Positions 9,001-17,433 of a stretch of 33,235 bases of DNA are shown here, piece after piece. The translations under genes and the position numbers were made by a program. Numbering within the stretch: position 1 is the first letter of the stretch; each line of letters opens with the position of its first letter. Origin of the DNA: a virus; the IMG/VR virus record IMGVR_UViG_3300044655_000707, positions 1 to 33,235 of that record. One strand, given 5' to 3'. The notes beneath the pieces are model-generated. The model worked only from the letters and a program-made list of their open reading frames with translations. It had not been told where the DNA came from and did no database searches.

Positions 9001-9520
9001 GAGTTAAAGTAACAATGCTAGTTCCCGGAACCCAATTGGTAATAGTTCCAATAAGATAATTGTTGGTGGGGTCAAGATTATCAGTTATAATTAAAGTTTG
9101 ACCAATAGAATATGCTGGCAAAGGTACTGCCGTTATGGTAAAAATAATAGGATCACCAACAGAAAAATCACCTATAAATACTTCTGTCCCACTGTATGAT
9201 AGATATCCTGCACCAGTAGTACCAGTACTTCCTCGGTTCCCGGTAGCACCAGTATTACCAGTAGCACCAGTATTTCCCCGATTACCAGTGGCACCAGTAG
9301 CACCAGTATTTCCTTGAAGCCCCTGTGAACCAGGATCTCCTTGCTCACCTGGATTTCCTTTTGCTCCAGCATTACCTTGAATACCCTGTATACCCTGTGG
9401 ACCAGTGGGTCCGGGAGGTCCAGTTAAGGTACTACCCGGTCCAACAGGTCCTTGTGGTCCGGTGGCTCCGGGTACTCCATAAGGAGTTCCGTAAACTATT
9501 ACATTAATAATGTCTTCCAT
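6071..9520 (-). CDS. Collagen-like long tail fiber protein, 1149 residues
   Basis: The N terminus has a VYGTPYGVPGATGPQG motif shared with the 1466-residue fiber ([13 protein letters not shown]), so the two probably use the same docking point. Collagen tracts occupy about 16-104, 193-219 and 301-398. They are broken by two related beta domains of about 85 residues (105-192 and 220-300), each ending in a W..NL.G motif before the next Gly-X-Y run. From 400 on, NGLTGAV...AG.N...G..I.I units recur at least five times, alternating with GISSSGATFSG-type repeats. The C terminus (about 980-1149) is a Cys-containing globular domain ending YNGVYFECIPV, probably the receptor-binding tip. The ATG at 9520 lies 9 bases after a TATAAATA late element and has no Shine-Dalgarno site. 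Confidence 0.85.
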   Translation of the reverse strand: MEDIINVIVYGTPYGVPGATGPQGPVGPGSTLTGPPGPTGPQGIQGIQGNAGAKGNPGEQGDPGSQGLQGNTGATGATGNRGNTGATGNTGATGNRGSTGTTGAGYLSYSGTEVFIGDFSVGDPIIFTITAVPLPAYSIGQTLIITDNLDPTNNYLIGTITNWVPGTSIVTLTLTEVVGSGTVIDWTLNLFGQQGIQGNTGNAGATGLRGPTGNTGTAGDLFSTTSGTSIYLSDKLPGSVVFLSVPTGLAYTPAQTVLAAVSITQYFNAQVVSYSPPGITLSMTGICGGATGSNWKVNLDGAPGQQGDQGIQGIQGPTGSQGNTGNTGATGATGNQGNTGATGANSTVPGPTGPQGNTGNNGTNGNTGNTGATGSQGNTGATGSPGNTGATGADGISGPYVITFNGLTGAVTGVTTGIANNFLALQSFSSGISAAGGTLSGIFNIPIPGITFTSRSITGTIASLNINAGNNINIHSGAAQAKHTIKPTLLIQNDGQNIHGNVPLDVRGTTSQNSNLTNWTTVSGTVLSSIGISGGFSGPASSFSGLLTANAGISSSGATFSGLITANSGINSSGATFSGNISAPNIINYINGLTGAVTLAAGNNMGITLSGNSIIFSSTGACGSCGPIILDDIVYITGVCNASGIFINTTNDTLTLYGSNITKVGSGVSKTVPGIEITNQTNSINVYASNISFDGSVNDIEGNLVNRFNGLTGNVVGVGSVNQGSGILLSGSTGNVTITNTGVRQIIGTSSQINVSPLGGTGNLTLSLSSNLTDINSITSTDTTKSIGLSHVGSFVTSNVNLKDAVLSIGGASQGVSTIAYGTLTVTGGNNLNVSGTYLGTVVRSFNGKTGALQGVCTAVAGTAISVSGATGNVTITNQGVHGLFTTGFGGLTGDITLLAGSNITIGSCVAANTITISGSSSGSSGVTDGSAIISRLYPNLPANGLCAGDIISYNGSDRWIPTPRTFLSTPSIWQTRKTSSNGYPSSSVVIPGNGTLQIQGATAVVGELIQLSLSGDDVGGTTLGVGTWWLNYSLYGSLASLDPGLFKGSYSGLTILNSPAFYSAISLGGVDRDVAGFAMLIRGTTYNAYDGRGGPFGSTLCSTDPNQMPLGDGSVCDGEGVDLYPITCSIRTGGGFTYNGVYFECIPV
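8327..8620 (-). repeat. Collagen-like coding repeat (Asn/Thr type)
   Basis: A Gly-X-Y tract of about 33 triplets is dominated by GNTGATG and GPTGPQG units. The DNA is a degenerate short-period repeat (accagtagcaccagta-like on the plus strand). It encodes residues 301-398 of the 1149-residue fiber. Confidence 0.8.
9209..9475 (-). repeat. N-terminal collagen-like coding repeat
   Basis: A Gly-X-Y tract encodes residues 16-104 of the 1149-residue fiber. It begins with Pro-rich, charged triplets (GPPG, GEQGDPG) and changes to GNTGATG/GNRG units toward the first beta insert. Confidence 0.8.
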
Positions 9521-9529
9521 GTGGTAATA

Positions 9530-9537
9530 TATTTATA
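9530..9537 (-). promoter_or_regulatory. T4-type late promoter (TATAAATA)
   Basis: A perfect TATAAATA on the minus strand ends 9 bases before the ATG at 9520. T4 spacing predicts a start near 9524 and a leader of about 4 bases. The intervening TATTACCAC has no ribosome binding site. Confidence 0.6.
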
Positions 9538-9558
9538 TCAAGTGCATGTTATTTAAAT

Positions 9559-12500
9559 TTAGACTGAAGCAAAATTTTGTCCACCAATAAAGCCCAGCCA
9601 AGAAACTCCATTATCTACTGTTACAAATGAGAATACATCAACTTTTTGTACTCCAGCAGAACCTGAAGTTAGTGTAGGAGCAACTCCACCAGCCCATCTT
9701 ACTTTGGATCCCCATGTAATTGTAGAAGTTGGTGTATTCATCTGCAGTATTAAAGTAAATCCAATAGTACGGTTAGCTACTGTTGTCGGAACATTTGTTA
9801 CTACAAAATTTGTAATACTGGAAGTTAATGTCACCGTAAATACTTGAGCTTTGGATAAATCTAAAGTAAGTGTACCACTATCAATTGATACTGCTGCATA
9901 TGGTTCATTATACCACTGCAATGTTGGTTGATATATTGTATTTTTATTAAAATCTGCAGTTAAACCACCAAACGTAGCTGGACCTGTTGGTACAATTGTG
10001 AAGCCGGTGGTAAAATTCTGTGTTGCAGTAAAATTTTGAGCAACATCTAATTTAGCAACATTTGTAATTGCACCAGTAGCAGAATTGATACTCAATACAC
10101 CACTATTTGTAAATGTAAGAGTATTTCCTGTACTACTAATTGCTAATCCGGAAGAACCAGTAAATCCAACATTACCTGTTATACCTCTAACACTATTAAC
10201 AAGATTAATACCAGATATTCCACCTGATCCTACTGTTATATTTGTTGCGGTAAGATTGTTAGTAGTTATGTTTGCCGCACAGACACCAATTGTTCCAAAT
10301 TGATTTAATTCTCCTGTAAGACCTTTAGCAATATCATTAACTTTTCTATTGTTTATAGACACTAAATCTAATGCATAATTTTGATAACTACTTTGGGATT
10401 GTCTATCCATCAGTGGAACAAAATATGATGAACCATGACTATTGTTACTGAGAAATATTTTATTATAAGCTGTACCAGATACATAATCAGAAGTGCTACT
10501 TAAGAATACACCACCTGTAGATACAATACTTCCATATATTGGTGTTAAAGTTAATCCGCCTGTAAAGGGTGCTGATATTTTGGCAACATAATTATTTGTT
10601 ATTGTTGCATATAATGCAGTTTGAGATGGGGGAGCATAAGACGTAGCACCGTCAGTTTGTAGCCCTCGGGTACATAACATTGCTAATCTTTGAGATTCTC
10701 CTTTTCCAATAATAGAATTTCCATCTGCATTTACAAATAATGGTTCTATTGCTAGTGCAGGGAGTCCAGAAGCTTGGGTACCATCATTCTCAGCTACAGA
10801 TATAACACCTCCTCTATATACTCCAATAGATGCAGGAACATTATTAATAATAGTATTATTTCTAACTGTATAATACTTTGGTCTACCCATACTCATATCA
10901 GTATAAAATCCGATTGCAGTAGAACTATAATAAGGAAAACTGGTATCAGCAACTATTGGCAAACCATCGTGTGTAAATGGACTTTTTCCATCAGATGTAA
11001 CATCAAAGTGGAATGTATTATTGCTAACATTGCCAACAGCAATTTGAGGATTTATGTGCGGTGATCCTCTAGCAATCGATCTAACATTACAATAGATTTG
11101 ATTGCCAGTTATTGTGGATTCATCTCCTTGAATTTTTATTGAACGACCTTGGCAATTTGTGAATTTATTATTTGCTACAATACTGCTTGCAGGAATAGTA
11201 TTTGCACCATATGTTCTTCCACCAAATAATACCACTCCATCGGCATCAGAGTTTCTCTCAACATTTCCACCAGAAGTTCCTGTTAAAATATTTTCAAATA
11301 CATTATTTGTTACATTAACCCATTCAGCATATTGGGTTTCTGCGCCTCGGTTTGTTACAACAAAGGCTTGACAACCACCACCAGTTATTCCAGCCGAAGA
11401 TCTAAGTATATTTTTAAATAATGAATTTGTTAATGTAACACTTTCAAACCCACCCTCAATATAACATCCTAAACTCGCTGGTGTTTCAGTTGTAGCAAAA
11501 GTATTAAGAAACTGACAATTATTAATAAAAATTCTTGCAGCTGATTGAGCAGCAGAATAAGATTGAAAAATTCTAGAATTTGTATTATTTGCATCAAAAA
11601 TTATACCTTCTATATGAATATAGTTGGTATTTCCGTTTAATGTCAACATTCCAGCACCAGTAGCAGAACCCCATTGGATAGTGGCATTATCTCCTAAAAG
11701 TTTAATATCTTTATTAACAGGTTCATAACCAAGTGCTGCATTTATTTTATATCTTCCATATGGAAAATATATTGTTCCCGAAGAGATACCGCTCAATCCA
11801 AACATAGCACCCAATGCTGTTTGAATAGCGGCTCTATCATCTGTAATACCATCACCAACTGCACCAAAGTCCTTAACAGAAAATACATCTTTCAATTTAC
11901 TGTCAATTGTACGAGCTACTGCACCGCTACCAGATTGTGTGAAACAAAGACCAGAAAGCGTTACATTACCAGTAGCACCAGTATTCCCCTGAATACCGGT
12001 TGCACCAGTATTACCTGTAGTACCTTGAATACCAGTAGCACCAGTATTACCAGTATTTCCTGTAGAACCTGTATTACCAGTAGTTCCTTGTAGACCAGTA
12101 GGACCTTGAATTCCTTGATCGCCCTTTTGTCCAACAGCACCATTAAGATTTACATCCCATGAATTTGAATACGCGGTACCAGTAACAGAATTAACAACAA
12201 GAGATAATGTTACACCACTATAACTATTAACTGTTGCGATAAAATATTGAGATGCTCCAGCTGCAACTAAAACAGTTTGAACTTTACTATAGGCTAATCC
12301 AGATGGCACTGTTAATGTAACACCAGCACCAATAGATGCCAAGGTTATACCCGCTGTACCTGTTGATTTGTAAATATCACCAGCTAGCCCCGTACTACCA
12401 GTTGGACCAGCATTACCAGTAGCACCAGTGGAACCCGTTGAACCAGTATTGCCTCTAGGACCAGGAACGGTTGAATCTGCACCAGTTGCACCTGTATTAC

Positions 12501-13959
12501 CTGTTCTACCAGTTGCGCCCGTATTTCCTTGATTCCCAGTATTTCCTTGCGGACCTGTTGGGCCGGGAACAGTAGATGTTGCACCAGTTGCACCAGTATT
12601 TCCCTGATTTCCAGTATTTCCTTGAGGACCAGTAGGACCAGGAGCCGTGGAACCTGCACCAGTGGCACCAGTATTTCCTTGTGGACCAGTAGCACCAGTA
12701 TTTCCTTGTGGACCAGTAGGACCAGTTGAACCAACTCCCCCAATAGAAGAAATTTCAATATTATTACCAGATAAAGTTATACCAACATTTAAACCTGCTA
12801 CTAAATTAATACCACCACTAAGACCATTAAGTGATGAGACTCCACTAGTAATACCACCAGAAGATGCGATAGTTACACTATTTCCACTAATCCCCAATGT
12901 TACATTTTGACCAGCAAGAAAATCTATCGTTCCAGTAATGCCATTTATACTTTGTACAACAGTTCCCTGATAACTCCCACTAACACCAATATTACCATTA
13001 ATATATACTAAACCACCACTTGGTGTTAGAATCATATTTCCAGATGATGAAAGGTCTAAAGTAGCATTTGTAATAGCACCATCAGTAACATCGTTGTAAA
13101 TAAGCTTTAGAATTTTTCCATCACTTTTATTAACTTCTATAGCATGGGTTCTAGCTAAAACACTATTTCTATTAATCACAAGATTGGTATCAGGAGAAAG
13201 TGGATTTTGGTTTCGGATCTTAACCATATTAGAACTAGTTGATCCCAATACTTCTAAAACCGTTCCATAATTATTAGATTCTACATCACCCAATTGAACA
13301 AGACTACGATCTTGAAAGAATATTCCATCTTGTGCTCTAAAGTAAAAGAAACTAGTTGCAGACAACTCCGCTCCGCTTAGTTCTACTTCAAAACTTCCAC
13401 TACCTACTAATACTGAATTAAGAGATAATTGTGATGGGTTAGGAGTATATCTAAGAGGAGAGAGTCCTCCATCAATTTTTAATGCTTGGTTACCACACCC
13501 ACCAGCAAATACAAGATATTGTACATCTTCAGTATTGGTTGTAGTGAGAGCCATCTGTGTAGCAATACCATCATCTGCAGGAATAGTATCGTAAATAATT
13601 GTACCAACATTAGACGTATTACCATTAACAGCCGTACCGCTAACTTGAATAAATGTTATTTGATTACCAGAATATGCCGTAACTGTTCCATAAATATAAT
13701 TTCCAATATCTGTAAAACTTATTTTTATTGTGTGTCCAACAGATATTGCATTAGCATTCGAAGCTAAGTTAACATTTAATGTACTACTAGTACCATAATT
13801 TACAGTAATAGAACCTGTAAAATTTAATAAAAAGAAACCTTGACCTGTATTACCTTGTGGACCAGCTGGTCCAGTTGATCCTGGTACTCCAGGAACACCT
13901 TCAACAGCATAGGGAGTTGGATATACGGTTACTTGAACTGTTTTGCTTGGGCTTGCCAT
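9559..13959 (-). CDS. Collagen-like tail spike with pectate-lyase-type beta-helix, 1466 residues
   Basis: Domains in order: an N-terminal [16 protein letters not shown] docking-like segment and short collagen (12-40), a beta insert (41-115), and a mixed beta region (130-330). NGITG/NGLSG units follow (338-405), then Asn/Thr-rich collagen (410-527). Next are an 80-residue beta insert with VPSGLAY...SNSWDVNL (550-606), a second collagen run (607-664) and a right-handed beta-helix from about 692. The helix opens with the diagnostic [20 protein letters not shown] of the pectate lyase superfamily (Pfam Pectate_lyase_3 type). NN.F and SN.. turns recur to about 1170. The C-terminal 1350-1466 domain resembles fiber tip or trimerisation domains. 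Catalytic residues cannot be assigned, so it may cleave or only bind host polysaccharide. The start is one base after the preceding gene's stop, so it is cotranscribed. Confidence 0.88.
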   Translation of the reverse strand: MASPSKTVQVTVYPTPYAVEGVPGVPGSTGPAGPQGNTGQGFFLLNFTGSITVNYGTSSTLNVNLASNANAISVGHTIKISFTDIGNYIYGTVTAYSGNQITFIQVSGTAVNGNTSNVGTIIYDTIPADDGIATQMALTTTNTEDVQYLVFAGGCGNQALKIDGGLSPLRYTPNPSQLSLNSVLVGSGSFEVELSGAELSATSFFYFRAQDGIFFQDRSLVQLGDVESNNYGTVLEVLGSTSSNMVKIRNQNPLSPDTNLVINRNSVLARTHAIEVNKSDGKILKLIYNDVTDGAITNATLDLSSSGNMILTPSGGLVYINGNIGVSGSYQGTVVQSINGITGTIDFLAGQNVTLGISGNSVTIASSGGITSGVSSLNGLSGGINLVAGLNVGITLSGNNIEISSIGGVGSTGPTGPQGNTGATGPQGNTGATGAGSTAPGPTGPQGNTGNQGNTGATGATSTVPGPTGPQGNTGNQGNTGATGRTGNTGATGADSTVPGPRGNTGSTGSTGATGNAGPTGSTGLAGDIYKSTGTAGITLASIGAGVTLTVPSGLAYSKVQTVLVAAGASQYFIATVNSYSGVTLSLVVNSVTGTAYSNSWDVNLNGAVGQKGDQGIQGPTGLQGTTGNTGSTGNTGNTGATGIQGTTGNTGATGIQGNTGATGNVTLSGLCFTQSGSGAVARTIDSKLKDVFSVKDFGAVGDGITDDRAAIQTALGAMFGLSGISSGTIYFPYGRYKINAALGYEPVNKDIKLLGDNATIQWGSATGAGMLTLNGNTNYIHIEGIIFDANNTNSRIFQSYSAAQSAARIFINNCQFLNTFATTETPASLGCYIEGGFESVTLTNSLFKNILRSSAGITGGGCQAFVVTNRGAETQYAEWVNVTNNVFENILTGTSGGNVERNSDADGVVLFGGRTYGANTIPASSIVANNKFTNCQGRSIKIQGDESTITGNQIYCNVRSIARGSPHINPQIAVGNVSNNTFHFDVTSDGKSPFTHDGLPIVADTSFPYYSSTAIGFYTDMSMGRPKYYTVRNNTIINNVPASIGVYRGGVISVAENDGTQASGLPALAIEPLFVNADGNSIIGKGESQRLAMLCTRGLQTDGATSYAPPSQTALYATITNNYVAKISAPFTGGLTLTPIYGSIVSTGGVFLSSTSDYVSGTAYNKIFLSNNSHGSSYFVPLMDRQSQSSYQNYALDLVSINNRKVNDIAKGLTGELNQFGTIGVCAANITTNNLTATNITVGSGGISGINLVNSVRGITGNVGFTGSSGLAISSTGNTLTFTNSGVLSINSATGAITNVAKLDVAQNFTATQNFTTGFTIVPTGPATFGGLTADFNKNTIYQPTLQWYNEPYAAVSIDSGTLTLDLSKAQVFTVTLTSSITNFVVTNVPTTVANRTIGFTLILQMNTPTSTITWGSKVRWAGGVAPTLTSGSAGVQKVDVFSFVTVDNGVSWLGFIGGQNFASV
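11968..12141 (-). repeat. Collagen-like coding repeat before the beta-helix
   Basis: About 19 Gly-X-Y triplets ([10 protein letters not shown] units) connect a small beta domain to the pectate-lyase-type domain of the 1466-residue spike. They probably form a thin trimeric stalk. Confidence 0.8.
12379..12732 (-). repeat. Collagen-like coding repeat (Asn/Thr type)
   Basis: About 39 Gly-X-Y triplets encode residues 410-527 of the 1466-residue spike. Three copies of a longer unit built on [19 protein letters not shown] are separated by STVPG or STAPG breaks. This shows expansion by tandem duplication. Confidence 0.8.
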
Positions 13960-13960
13960 A

Positions 13961-14359
13961 TTAAGTACTCTCAGTTACATCAGGAAGAGTTTCAATTCTT
14001 CCTCTTAATAGGGTGACTACACCACCATTATTTGGGTATTGAAGTTGCATATCATAAAATGATGAAGAATATTCTGAAAAACTTTTAGTGTATTCGGAGC
14101 CAATAGTAACATATATTGTTCCCCCTGTAGCACTTGCTGCCAATCCTCCAGTAATTCCATCTACAGGAACAACTACAGATCCAGCTGGTATTCCAAGCTC
14201 ATATGAGACTAAAAGACCACTTGGATGATAACTTTTTCTAACTTGCATGGATAATGTAGATCCACCCAAATCAAAGGTATTCCCCGCTGCATTAGCAAGA
14301 TTCATCACCCAAGTTAACGTATCACCTTTGACAACAACTGGATTAAAGTTATCTGACAT
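13961..14359 (-). CDS. Small virion protein, 132 residues (BppU-N-like)
   Basis: This short beta-rich protein has the pattern [19 protein letters not shown] followed by [15 protein letters not shown] (about 9-44). The pattern is reminiscent of the N-terminal domain of phage baseplate upper proteins, where a strand series ends in QVR. It closes with [20 protein letters not shown], resembling the last strands of the same fold. It is the first gene of the fiber operon after the glycosyltransferase, and its stop is one base from the start of the 1466-residue spike. GGAG lies 10 bases upstream of the ATG, behind a late element and a hairpin. Role inferred: a baseplate or tail adaptor for the spike. 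The family assignment is tentative. Confidence 0.65.
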   Translation of the reverse strand: MSDNFNPVVVKGDTLTWVMNLANAAGNTFDLGGSTLSMQVRKSYHPSGLLVSYELGIPAGSVVVPVDGITGGLAASATGGTIYVTIGSEYTKSFSEYSSSFYDMQLQYPNNGGVVTLLRGRIETLPDVTEST

Positions 14360-14378
14360 TATTAGGATTCTCCAAAGA

Positions 14379-14404
14379 ATAATAGCCCTATTAAAGGCTA
14401 TTAT
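14379..14404 (-). other. Hairpin in the leader of the fiber operon
   Basis: TAATAGCC and GGCTATTA form a perfect 8-bp stem, 9 with one flanking A-T pair, around an 8-base loop. The hairpin lies between the late element at 14416-14422 and the GGAG of the gene starting at 14359. On the minus strand it is followed by TTCTTTGG, not a U-run, so a leader structure or 5'-end mRNA stabiliser fits better than an intrinsic terminator. Confidence 0.45.
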
Positions 14405-14415
14405 AGATTCTCCTA

Positions 14416-14422
14416 TATTTAG
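14416..14422 (-). promoter_or_regulatory. Late promoter (CTAAATA) of the fiber operon
   Basis: CTAAATA on the minus strand lies in the gap after the GT2 gene. Predicted transcription start is near 14410. This gives a leader of about 50 bases that holds a hairpin and two copies of GGAGAATC. It is the one late element in the window with a long leader. Confidence 0.5.
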
Positions 14423-14437
14423 AAGCTTTGAAGATTA

Positions 14438-15655
14438 TCAGAGTTTGACCGTAGCGGCTTTGGGATCCATTACCAAAGTTGTTTTATTAGTTGCTTTGGT
14501 TACCTTTTCTGCCCATTCTTTATTTTGGTTAGCAAGAGCTTCTTGCATCTTTTGCATACCTTGGCCATAAATTTTATAATTATTGGCAATTCTTTCTCTG
14601 TGTTCCTGTGGCAGATGTGGTTCCTTTAACAACTTTTCACATGTTGCAATACCAATTTCAGGTCTACCAGTGTAATATGCAGTTGTAGCAACCTCATCAA
14701 AAATTCCCCATGCATAATTTGCCTTGTCAACAAAAAGAATGTCATTTTCTGGAAGAGGAATACTAAGACCCAATGAAGCTACCAAGAATGCATTTCTAGG
14801 TCTATTATACTTTCTATAAATGCAAGAAAGATGATATAGTGGTTCTACTCGATTAGGAGCAGTCTCAAATGCCATCATAAAGGCATCTGCAATTTCATGT
14901 ACAGGTTTTCCTTGGAATTCACGACACATACCTACTCGCATCCAAGAGAAGAATACTTCTTCGTGCCAGGATTCAAGTTTAATTCGTGCCATATATTCTA
15001 CTTCTGCAACATCGTACATTCTGGCATCAAATGCCGATTGGGCGGCATAAAATTGTTTACGAGGTTGATTTGGATCTTTATCTAGGTACGACTTAAGAAT
15101 ATGATAATCTTTAGTATACTTTTCAATATCATTAGCAACGGCACGTGAACGACAACCTTCGGTACGGACTTCCCATCCATAATTACCTTCAAGCTTTTTA
15201 ACATTCATGGGCTGTTCACACATTGCATATTCATGCAACGGTTCTTCATACCACCACTTCTTTCTAGCAACATTGAAAACTTGTGCACGAAGCCACTGAA
15301 ACTCACCTCTTTTTATTTGTACAACATAACCATCTAATGTATCATCGAAGGATGCTACTGGTAGTTCTCCAACAAGAAAATCATCCGCATCAATCATCAT
15401 AACCCACTTGGTTTTACCCATGCACGCTTCCAATGCCTTGGATCGGTTGGTTCCGAAATCAGACCATTCATGATCTAGAATTTCACCAGGAATTCCCTTT
15501 TCATCAAAGAACTTCTTAATTATTTCCTTTGTGTTATCGGTTGAACCCGTATCACAAATAACATAATAATTAATAAACGGTGCGCATGAAGCTAGGCATC
15601 TTTCGATATTTGGTGCTTCGTCCTTAACGATCATAGATAGTGTCAAATTATACAT
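14438..15655 (-). CDS. GT2 glycosyltransferase with C-terminal helical repeat region
   Basis: The N-terminal 100 residues are a GT-A fold of family 2: LSMIVKDEAPNIERCL (6-21), CDTGSTDNT (34-42) and MMIDADDF (86-93) with the DAD/DxD metal site. The rest is mainly helical, with regularly spaced YHLSCIYRKYNRPRNA-like segments typical of TPR-type repeats. This two-part layout occurs in GT2 proteins of T4-like cyanophages and in bacterial protein glycosyltransferases. I chose the ATG at 15655, which has AAGGA 5 bases upstream. The alternative ATG at 15661 lies inside that site. It follows regA by 8 bases and precedes the fiber genes, which suggests glycosylation of a virion or host surface product. 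The acceptor is unknown. Confidence 0.85.
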   Translation of the reverse strand: MYNLTLSMIVKDEAPNIERCLASCAPFINYYVICDTGSTDNTKEIIKKFFDEKGIPGEILDHEWSDFGTNRSKALEACMGKTKWVMMIDADDFLVGELPVASFDDTLDGYVVQIKRGEFQWLRAQVFNVARKKWWYEEPLHEYAMCEQPMNVKKLEGNYGWEVRTEGCRSRAVANDIEKYTKDYHILKSYLDKDPNQPRKQFYAAQSAFDARMYDVAEVEYMARIKLESWHEEVFFSWMRVGMCREFQGKPVHEIADAFMMAFETAPNRVEPLYHLSCIYRKYNRPRNAFLVASLGLSIPLPENDILFVDKANYAWGIFDEVATTAYYTGRPEIGIATCEKLLKEPHLPQEHRERIANNYKIYGQGMQKMQEALANQNKEWAEKVTKATNKTTLVMDPKAATVKL

Positions 15656-15663
15656 AGTCATCC

Positions 15664-16089
15664 TTATGAATTAAAAAATTTACGTAGTGATCCGGTATTA
15701 AATTTAGGAATCAAATCCCAATTATCTTTTTCTGTGTGCTTAATAATTTTAATACCATTGATTGGCATACAATCTTTAAGTTTATCTTTATCAACTACTT
15801 CAAGAAGTTCCCATTCTTCGAGTAATTTAACGATAGCATTACGTCTTTGCAAATCTTCATCTGATACATTAGATGGAAGATCATCTAGTGCAAATAGTTC
15901 TTTGAAGTGTGCAATGATATAAACGTCATCTTTATGAATTAGATGACATGATTGGTATAAGACATTCTTTCCTTTTGGAGATACACCAATACGAGAAAGA
16001 GTTTCACGAACAACCATGAAATCTTCTTCATCCAAAAGAGTAATATGAACGCCAATATTTTTAAATGTTTTATCAGATAGATCAGACAT
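15664..16089 (-). CDS. regA: RegA translational repressor
   Basis: The product matches T4 RegA along most of its length: EEDFMVVRETLSRIGVSPK (21-39), VLYQSCHLIHKD (43-54), IAHFKELFALDD (59-70) and RRNAIVKLLEEWELL (82-96). RegA binds the start regions of early phage mRNAs and blocks their translation. At 141 residues it is somewhat longer than T4 RegA (122) because of an N-terminal extension of about 15 residues. AAGGA lies 6 bases before the ATG, 17 bases after gp62. In T4 the order 45-44-62-regA is the same and the operon is regulated by RegA itself. Confidence 0.93.
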   Translation of the reverse strand: MSDLSDKTFKNIGVHITLLDEEDFMVVRETLSRIGVSPKGKNVLYQSCHLIHKDDVYIIAHFKELFALDDLPSNVSDEDLQRRNAIVKLLEEWELLEVVDKDKLKDCMPINGIKIIKHTEKDNWDLIPKFNTGSLRKFFNS

Positions 16090-16106
16090 AACAAATCCTT
16101 ACTAAA

Positions 16107-16487
16107 TTACCTCACACCACCAGTATCAAGGGCTTTGCGTATTTCTTGCAAATCCTCGGTACTCAGTATATTTAGTACTTCTCTAGCCTTGGATTCTGTG
16201 TAACCATATGCCTGCTTTATTAGCGTTACATTCTCTTCGGTATCTTTACGTAACCAAGGAGAAAACCGCTTCTTTTTACGAACAGCAAGCCGATAGAAAT
16301 CAAATTGACTCTTGTTGTCTAACCAAGGAGAACAATTCATCTCGTTGGCATGAAATAAGGTATCTGCAAAATAAGATAAACACCGATTGACTACAAACGG
16401 TGTATATGCCTTGACCGCGCCCTCATCTGTATCGAGAAGAGGTTTCTTGTCATGGTTTATACTAGATAAAAAGTCTTTTAGTTGCAT
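16107..16487 (-). CDS. 62: Clamp loader small subunit gp62
   Basis: This is the partner of gp44 in the phage clamp loader that opens the gp45 ring. It is recognised by position between gp44 and RegA and by the segment YTPFVVNRCLSYFADTLFHA (28-47), followed by a charged RKKKRFSPWLRK (70-81). At 126 residues it is shorter than T4 gp62 (187), as in T4-like phages of marine bacteria. The start overlaps the gp44 stop by one base (TGATG), so the two subunits are translationally coupled. This suits the fixed gp44:gp62 stoichiometry. Confidence 0.88.
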   Translation of the reverse strand: MQLKDFLSSINHDKKPLLDTDEGAVKAYTPFVVNRCLSYFADTLFHANEMNCSPWLDNKSQFDFYRLAVRKKKRFSPWLRKDTEENVTLIKQAYGYTESKAREVLNILSTEDLQEIRKALDTGGVR

Positions 16488-17431
16488 CAGTTAAACTCAC
16501 AGTCCATCATAAGTTGAACAATCAATGCCATGGTGTTAATTTCTTGGTCTGCTGCAAATGCAGACTTATATTGGTATTCAGCAATAATCAGAATAGCCTG
16601 TGGTACCGAAGGATTCTTAAGAGATGTATATAGTTCAGTATATAAACGTTTATAAAAATCAGATGTATTAAGATCTAGATTCTGTACCACCCACTTACGA
16701 CACGATACAAAATCCTTATTCTTCATAAATCCTAAAAGTTCCTTGTAGGACTCACTACTACCTTGACCAAGAACTCCAATATCAATACTACCTGCAGAGG
16801 CGTATCTCTGTAGTTCATTGATAATACGGCGAAGATCAGGAAAATGCTTCTTAACAAGGTTTACAATTACTGTTTTCTCATACGGAATCTTCTCTTGTGC
16901 AAGAATATACTCCACACGCTTCATCATTGCAGATGCAACAGCAGCCTTCTCGGCATTAGGAACTGTAAAATCAATACCGGTGCAACGAGAGTGCAATGGC
17001 TCAATGATACGATTCTTGTAATTGCAAGTCATGATGAATCTGCAGTTCTTTGCAAATTCTTCAATGGCTCCACGAAGAGCAGGCTGAATTGACTGTGCGT
17101 TGGCATAATCAAACTCATCCAAAATTACAACCTTTAGATTTCCACTTAGGGAAACCGTTGAGGCATAATTACGAATCTTCGTGCGTAATGTATCAATACC
17201 ATTCTCTTCAGAACAGTTAATAATAATACTTTCGGCACCGATGTCATTGGCAAGAGCACGGGCTACGGTTGTCTTTCCCGTACCCGCCTTGCCATATAGC
17301 ATCATATTAGGAATTGTACCTTCCTTGATCATACCATTAAAAATCGTGGTAAGATCAATAGGAAGAATACAATCAGATAATGACTTGGGTCGATATTTTT
17401 CAACCCAGAGCAGACTATTAATGTCAGACAC
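16487..17431 (-). CDS. 44: Clamp loader AAA+ ATPase gp44
   Basis: Walker A is GKAGTGKT (47-54), Walker B is VVILDEFD (101-108), and the SRC arginine finger is at 148-150. WVEKYRPKSLSDCILP (9-24) is the usual clamp-loader N terminus. At 314 residues it is close to T4 gp44 (319). The protein forms the ATPase core that loads the gp45 clamp on primer-template DNA, and the loaded clamp also activates late transcription. The start codon is GTG at 17431, two bases after the gp45 stop. Only a weak purine-rich GCGGGG lies upstream, so translation may depend on coupling to gp45. Confidence 0.95.
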   Translation of the reverse strand: MSDINSLLWVEKYRPKSLSDCILPIDLTTIFNGMIKEGTIPNMMLYGKAGTGKTTVARALANDIGAESIIINCSEENGIDTLRTKIRNYASTVSLSGNLKVVILDEFDYANAQSIQPALRGAIEEFAKNCRFIMTCNYKNRIIEPLHSRCTGIDFTVPNAEKAAVASAMMKRVEYILAQEKIPYEKTVIVNLVKKHFPDLRRIINELQRYASAGSIDIGVLGQGSSESYKELLGFMKNKDFVSCRKWVVQNLDLNTSDFYKRLYTELYTSLKNPSVPQAILIIAEYQYKSAFAADQEINTMALIVQLMMDCEFN

Positions 17432-17433
17432 AA

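Noticed and set aside
14379-14404. Hairpin considered as an intrinsic terminator after the GT2 gene
   Set aside because: No U-run follows on either strand, and it lies downstream of a late promoter, so a leader structure is more likely.
15656-15661. ATG at 15661 as the start of the GT2 gene
   Set aside because: This ATG lies within the AAGGATG ribosome binding site itself. The ATG at 15655 has correct spacing.
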